A stretch of DNA of 21,717 nt, taken from contig JABYQR010000544.1 in the NCBI GenBank assembly GCA_022592445.1, forward strand, positions 1 to 21,717, read 5' to 3'. Position 1 is the stretch's first letter, and each line of letters starts with the position of its first letter. The notes beneath the pieces are model-generated. The model had not been told where the DNA came from, did no database searches, and worked only from the letters and a program-made list of their open reading frames with translations. Made by a program: the position numbers and the translations under genes. Positions 17,925 through 21,717 of this stretch are shown piece after piece. This stretch comes from Cytidiella melzeri. Lineage: Eukaryota; Basidiomycota; Agaricomycetes; Polyporales; Irpicaceae.

Positions 17925-17985
17925 CGATGAGCTAAAGACCAGGATATATTAGCAAAGTGATGAGACTTGTACAAGGTGAACGTCA

Positions 17986-18021
17986 CCTAAAGACCAGGAG
18001 GTAGAATCTGAGGTCTTTAGG
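17986..18021 (-). other. Perfect hairpin near the predicted RNA start of the gypsy LTR
   Basis: CCTAAAGACC (17986-17995) and GGTCTTTAGG (18012-18021) are exact inverted repeats with a 16-nt loop. On the minus strand they lie about 16-30 nt beyond the TATA box, so the hairpin would be at or near the 5' end of the transcript and in R. Confidence 0.65.
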
Positions 18022-18036
18022 GAGCTACAGGGTGGG

Positions 18037-18044
18037 TTTATATA
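18037..18044 (-). promoter_or_regulatory. TATA box of the gypsy LTR
   Basis: Minus-strand TATATAAA about 256 bp into the LTR from its U3 start. It is the only clear TATA match in the LTR and fits the usual U3-R border position. Confidence 0.5.
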
Positions 18045-18303
18045 CATCTCAGACAAGGACCCCTGGTACCGGGTCTGTACTCCTAACACTGCTGTGGGAA
18101 CGTATGGTGTGCTATGGTGCGATGTTCTACAATGTTCCACAATGTTCCAGCACCTTCTATGATCATGTGACCGGTCTGTCACATGCACTTGATCACATGC
18201 AGTAGCCATGTACCATCGATAAGATAAGATAAGGAAATTGAAAAGATAGGATAACAAAAATAAAAGGAAAAGAAAGGAAAAAGTGTGCATGGTCGTGACA
18301 TTA

Positions 18304-18313
18304 CCCCCCTCCT
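18304..18313 (-). other. Polypurine tract of the gypsy element
   Basis: Minus-strand AGGAGGGGGG overlaps the pol stop codon and is followed after a short gap by the LTR start TGTCAC. It serves as the primer for plus-strand DNA synthesis. Confidence 0.75.
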
Positions 18314-20417
18314 AAAGGCCTTTTCTCCGGAAGGCAGGAGTTGAGTCTTTTCCGTCTTCCCACAAGGATACGCGTCGTAGAGTTTCGGAAGGTAGTTTCT
18401 CAAAATTCTCGTTGATTGGTCGAAAATTCATCGCCAAGAATAGAGATGCAGCGATTGGTCGTGGAGCTCCTGGGTGCCGTCTGTGGAAGTCTTTAACCGC
18501 TTCATCAGCATGAGTAACGTTGGTTGCGGGTTCCCAGGAGTTTTCTGAATCTGGGTATCCTTTCCACTTGACGCGATACTGGAATTCCTTCTTTCGACCA
18601 AAGATCCTTGAATCAAGAATCTGTTCTACCTCGTACTCCTCTTCTTCGTCTACCACAATTGGTTCAGGTTCAGGAAATTCCCGATTAGGGACCAAACTTG
18701 CCGTCTTGGCTGGTCGCAACCTATCCACATGGAACACCGGGTGGCGCTTGTCCCGGATGGTAAGCTTAACCCGGTAGTTCAAATCCCCAATCTTTTCTAA
18801 GATCTCATAGGGACCATCTCGTTTTGGTGCTAGCTTTGCCACCGGCTGTTCCTTTGGATGCTTCTCGCGTTCCACATAAACCTTGTCACCAACTTTAAGC
18901 TGCGGGGCCTTTGTAACTCCGTGATCGTAGAATCGTTTCATGCGTTCCGCCGTGAGCTGTAGTGCAGCTTTGGCGTCTTCTTGGGCTTCTCGGAGCGCTC
19001 GAAGGCGTTCGTCTGCTGCGGGAACGTTTGATACTGGATTCAAAGGCACCTGGAATTCTGGTAGATACCCATAGATCAGTTCAAAGGGAGCCTTCCCGGT
19101 GGACGAGTGTACGCGGCTATTAAGCGCAAACTCCGCAATTGGCAACCAGTCTACCCAGTCATCCTGTCTGAAGGAGCAGAACACTCTGAGATACTGTTCT
19201 ATTTCTTGATTCATACGTTCGGTTTTACCATCTGTCTGAGGATGGTACGCAGTGGACATAGACGACTTTACTCCGAGTGCATCGTAGATAGCACGGAGAA
19301 ACTTGGACGCAAATACCGATCCGCGGTCTGAGATCATCTGGCGAGGTACCCCATGGAGTCGAAACACGTTTGCGATATAGTCCTGCACGTGTTCGGGAGT
19401 TTTCATGCTTTCTCGTGATGGATAGCAATGCACCTGCGCTGTTGTCCGATCAACTACGACTGTGATAGAATCGTATCCTTTACATGGCGGTAATTTGACA
19501 ATGAAGTCCGTGGTAACGCTTTCCCATGGGGCATTGGGCGGATCTAGTGGATTGAGTGGACCACGGGGTGGGGCGGGGTATGTCTTGGTTCTTTGACAGG
19601 TGTCACACGTGTCTACATAGTCATTGACAAAGCGTGTCATGCTGGGCCACCAGTAGTTCCGAGATAGTAACTCCAGTGTTTTGTACCTGCCCGGATGTCC
19701 GGCAGCAGGTAAGTCATGGTGTCTCCGAACTAGTTCCTTTCGGATCTCGTCATCTTTAGGGACGTAAACTTTTCCCCGGAACAACAACAGTCCATTCTCC
19801 ACGTTCCACTCTTCGAGTCCGCGGCTAAGAAGACGAGGTCCGAGTTTCTTGACTTTGGCAAGTGCTTCTGCCACCTCGGTCTCTCGAAGAGAACATTCAC
19901 GGATACGTTTCAACAAGTCTCTGTCTGGTTGTACACTAGCTTGTCCATGTTGAGAAGCAGCAGCTCGGAACACCTCAGGTGCTAAGACTACTCGTGACAG
20001 ATTGTCTTCTTCATCTTTGACCTCGTGTTGACCCAATCGTGACATGGAATCCGACTTTCCCATAGATTTCCCGGGTTTTGGGATGATCTCAAAGTTGAAA
20101 CGTGAGAGAAATAACGACCAACGTGCTTGACGGCGTGTCAAGTTACGAGCTGTCTTCCAGTACTCGAGGTTCTTGTGGTCAGAGAAGATAGGGAATTTCT
20201 CTGGTAGCCCTTCCAAGTAATGACGCCAGTCTTCAAGGGCTCGTACAATTGCCATGAGTTCTCGGTCGTAGATCTCATAGTTTCGTTCAGTCTCAGTCAT
20301 GCCTTCAGACCGATAGGCTACTGGATGCCACGTGCCGTCTTCGGCTTGTTGTTCCAATACCCCTCCCATTGCATACCCGGATGCATCCGTTTCCAAACGT
20401 GTGGGTCTATCAAAACT
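18312..20417 (-). pseudogene. pol: Gypsy pol: RNase H, integrase and chromodomain segment
   Basis: This is the same frame as the RT segment, resuming after TAG 20418-20420. The first residues (SFDRPTR...ETDASGYAMGG) are RNase H, with IYDRELMAIV and IFSDHKNLEYW giving the Asp-Glu-Asp set. Around residues 225-270 is the integrase HHCC finger (HHDLPAAGHPGRY, CDTCQRTK). The core triad follows: TTDFIVKLPP, ISDRGSVFASKF and DGKTERMNQE. A GPY/F module (KRDGPYEI) follows. A C-terminal chromodomain (YEVEQILDSR, YRVKWKGYPDSENSWEPATN) keeps its aromatic cage residues; in chromoviruses it guides integration toward particular chromatin. The stop overlaps the purine tract. This part is uninterrupted. Confidence 0.92.
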
Positions 20418-21716
20418 CTACATTGCCAACACCGGCGCTTCCACAAATCGTCGGCGGAGTTCATCAAACGCCGACTGTTCTTCAGGGCCCCATTTCCAAG
20501 TAACCTTGCCCGTGAGACGGTCTAAGGGCTTACATATCTTTCCGAAGTCTTTGATGAATCTCCGGTAGAAGTTTGCAAACCCACGGAATCGGCGAATATC
20601 GGAGACATTCTGCGGTACAGGCCACTCAGCCACTGCCTTTACTTTGACAGGGTCCATGCGTAACTGATTGTGACCAATGATAACACCAAGATATTCTGTC
20701 TCTGAACGCTCAAATTCGCATTTCTCCGGTTTAAGAAACAGATCATGTTGTCTGAGCCGTCTCAGAACTTCATGTACCACCTCGCGGTGCTCGGAGATCT
20801 CCTTGGAATAGATGAGGATATCATCTAGGTAGACGGTGACCTTGCCCTCAGCAATAAGATCAGCAAAGATGTCGTTCATCATGTTCTGGAATGTGGCCGG
20901 GGAATTGGTAAGACCAAAGAACATGACCGTGGGTTCAAACAGTCCTCGGTTGGTGACAAATGCAGCCTTGTGTTCATCGCCTTCCTTGATGCGGACATTA
21001 TTGTATCCCCATCTGACGTCCAGCTTAGTGAAGAACTTAGCCCCTCTTAGTCTATCCATGAGTTCAGAAATTAATGGTAATGGATATCTGTTCTTGATGG
21101 TGACCTCGTTCAACTTTCGATAGTCCTGAACCGGGCGTAACTTCCCATCCTTTTTCTTGACAAAGAAGAAGGGTGACGCCATTGGGGACTTCGACGGTCG
21201 AATGTACCCTTTCTCTAGATTCTCTTGGATAAACTTATCAAGCTCTTCTTGCTCAGGGTGTGATAGCGGGTAAACCTTTGCGTGGAATCCTTTTGCTTCC
21301 GGAATCAACTCAATTGCATGGTCGTACGACTTGTGTTCTGGAAGTTGTTGAGATTCCGTTTCAGAGAAAATGTGAGCATGTCGTCGATATTGCTCAGGCA
21401 CCATCTCCTCAAAGGTTTTCACCGGTTTCACCCGGTTCTCAACCTCCGCTAGTTCACTAGAATACGTATACCCTGCCAGAGTGAACAAACGTTCGCCTTC
21501 TTGTACCATGGGTGTCGGACGTGTGCGTACAATGCGTCGGGGAGTTCCTTTTCCACCGAGCTGAGTAGTGGCCTGTGCCTGTAACTTCGGCGATTCGGCC
21601 CCATCCAAACTTCCTGAACCTTCCGTGGTCTCTTCGAGGTCTTCTTCGGTTTCCTCCGTATCCACCGGCAAGTACGGAAGTTGTTCCACAACTTTCCGTA
21701 ATCCCGGGGTCCTTCT
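20418..21716 (-). pseudogene. pol: Gypsy pol: protease-RT linker and reverse transcriptase, ending at an in-frame TAG
   Basis: Open from the window edge (no ATG; the true start is outside) to TAG at 20418-20420. The N-terminal ~60 residues are acidic and linker-like. RT follows: ELIPEAKGFHAKVYPLSHPE, KKKDGKLRPVQDYRKLN, FTKLDVRWGYNNVRI, FGLTNSPATFQ and the catalytic YLDD at bases 20820-20831, then the connection domain (FANFYRRFIKDFGKICKPL). The TAG falls after EAPVLAM, where Ty3/gypsy enzymes have Trp in most copies I know, so TGG to TAG is the likely change. With readthrough or reversal the remaining visible pol would be continuous. Confidence 0.9.
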
Positions 21717-21717
21717 T

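Larger units (their letters stand above)
14226..17927 (+). mobile_element. Ty1/copia retrotransposon, 5' part (copia element 2), split by a gypsy element
   Basis: Order seen: LTR, primer binding site, short leader, Gag, protease, integrase; then the sequence passes straight into the LTR of an opposite-strand gypsy element. RT and RNase H are absent and would be expected beyond the right edge of the window. Two in-frame stops (TGA 16533-16535 and TGA 17088-17090), a lost integrase Asp and a late frame change (about 17820-17865) mark it as dead. It is a different family from copia element 1: the proteins share only family motifs and the LTRs differ. Confidence 0.88.
17928..18300 (-). repeat. 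3' LTR of the gypsy chromovirus
   Basis: It starts (minus strand) TGTCACGACC at 18300, directly after the purine tract and three bases. The end is proposed at CTCA with CA at 17929-17928, giving 373 bp; an end near 17958 or 17968 is possible. On the minus strand TATATAAA lies at 18044-18037. A perfect 10-bp hairpin follows it at 18021-17986. The 13-mer at 17987-17999 recurs at 17932-17944, inside the proposed LTR end. Confidence 0.7.
17928..21717 (-). mobile_element. Ty3/gypsy chromovirus, 3' part, inserted in copia element 2
   Basis: On the minus strand the order is (window edge) RT, RNase H, integrase with chromodomain, purine tract, 3' LTR. This is the Ty3/gypsy (Metaviridae) order with RT before integrase, and the chromodomain marks the chromovirus branch common in fungi. 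Gag, protease and the 5' LTR lie beyond the right edge. Pol is open except for one TAG (20418-20420). It disrupts copia element 2, so it inserted later. The left end at 17928 is inferred from the LTR-end motif and the break in copia coding sequence. Confidence 0.9.

Noticed and set aside
1..21717. CRISPR arrays, bacterial operons, rRNA genes, phage systems.
   Set aside because: No regularly spaced repeats, Shine-Dalgarno-led gene strings or rRNA motifs; introns and element types are eukaryotic.

Overview
The window looks like a transposon-rich stretch of a filamentous basidiomycete genome (probably Agaricomycetes; no database search was run). The reasons are very short introns (45-73 nt) with GTRNGT donors and CTRAY-like branch sites, a GATA factor split into seven exons, a chromodomain Ty3/gypsy element and Ty1/copia elements of fungal type. 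There is no bacterial or organellar signal.

Layout. (1) 1-~4244, +: 3' part of a Ty1/copia element (Gag zinc knuckle, protease, integrase, RT, RNase H, polypurine tract, 3' LTR). It is broken by three frame changes of the same sense, but its catalytic residues are kept. (2) 4245-5830: AT-rich intergenic DNA with small palindromes. (3) 5831-6761, +: a five-exon gene for a small secreted protein, carrying one in-frame TAG. (4) 7686-9838, -: a seven-exon GATA zinc-finger transcription factor (603 aa model), the only clearly intact host gene. It converges with the secreted-protein gene. (5) 9839-11289: GC-rich upstream region, then AT-rich DNA without a supported gene. (6) 11290-11972: two 146-bp inverted arms about 81% identical, differing mostly by transitions. 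(7) ~12440-14100, +: a decayed hAT-superfamily transposase that still shows introns. (8) 14226-17927, +: 5' part of a second copia element (LTR, primer site matching the anticodon arm of initiator tRNA-Met, Gag, protease, integrase) with two in-frame stops and a lost integrase Asp. (9) 17928-21717, -: a Ty3/gypsy chromovirus that interrupts copia element 2 between integrase and RT. It has one in-frame TAG in pol and runs off the right edge.

How it fits together: two host genes sit in an island between retrotransposons and DNA-transposon relics. The retroelement proteins (Gag, protease, RT/RNase H, integrase) would act together in reverse transcription and integration, but every copy here carries at least one lesion. 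The most unusual signal is in the 3' LTR of copia element 1. Two sequence blocks occur first separated by a 57-nt GT...AG segment and then again fused exactly at the predicted splice junction, as if a spliced transcript leader had been copied back into the DNA beside the unspliced version.
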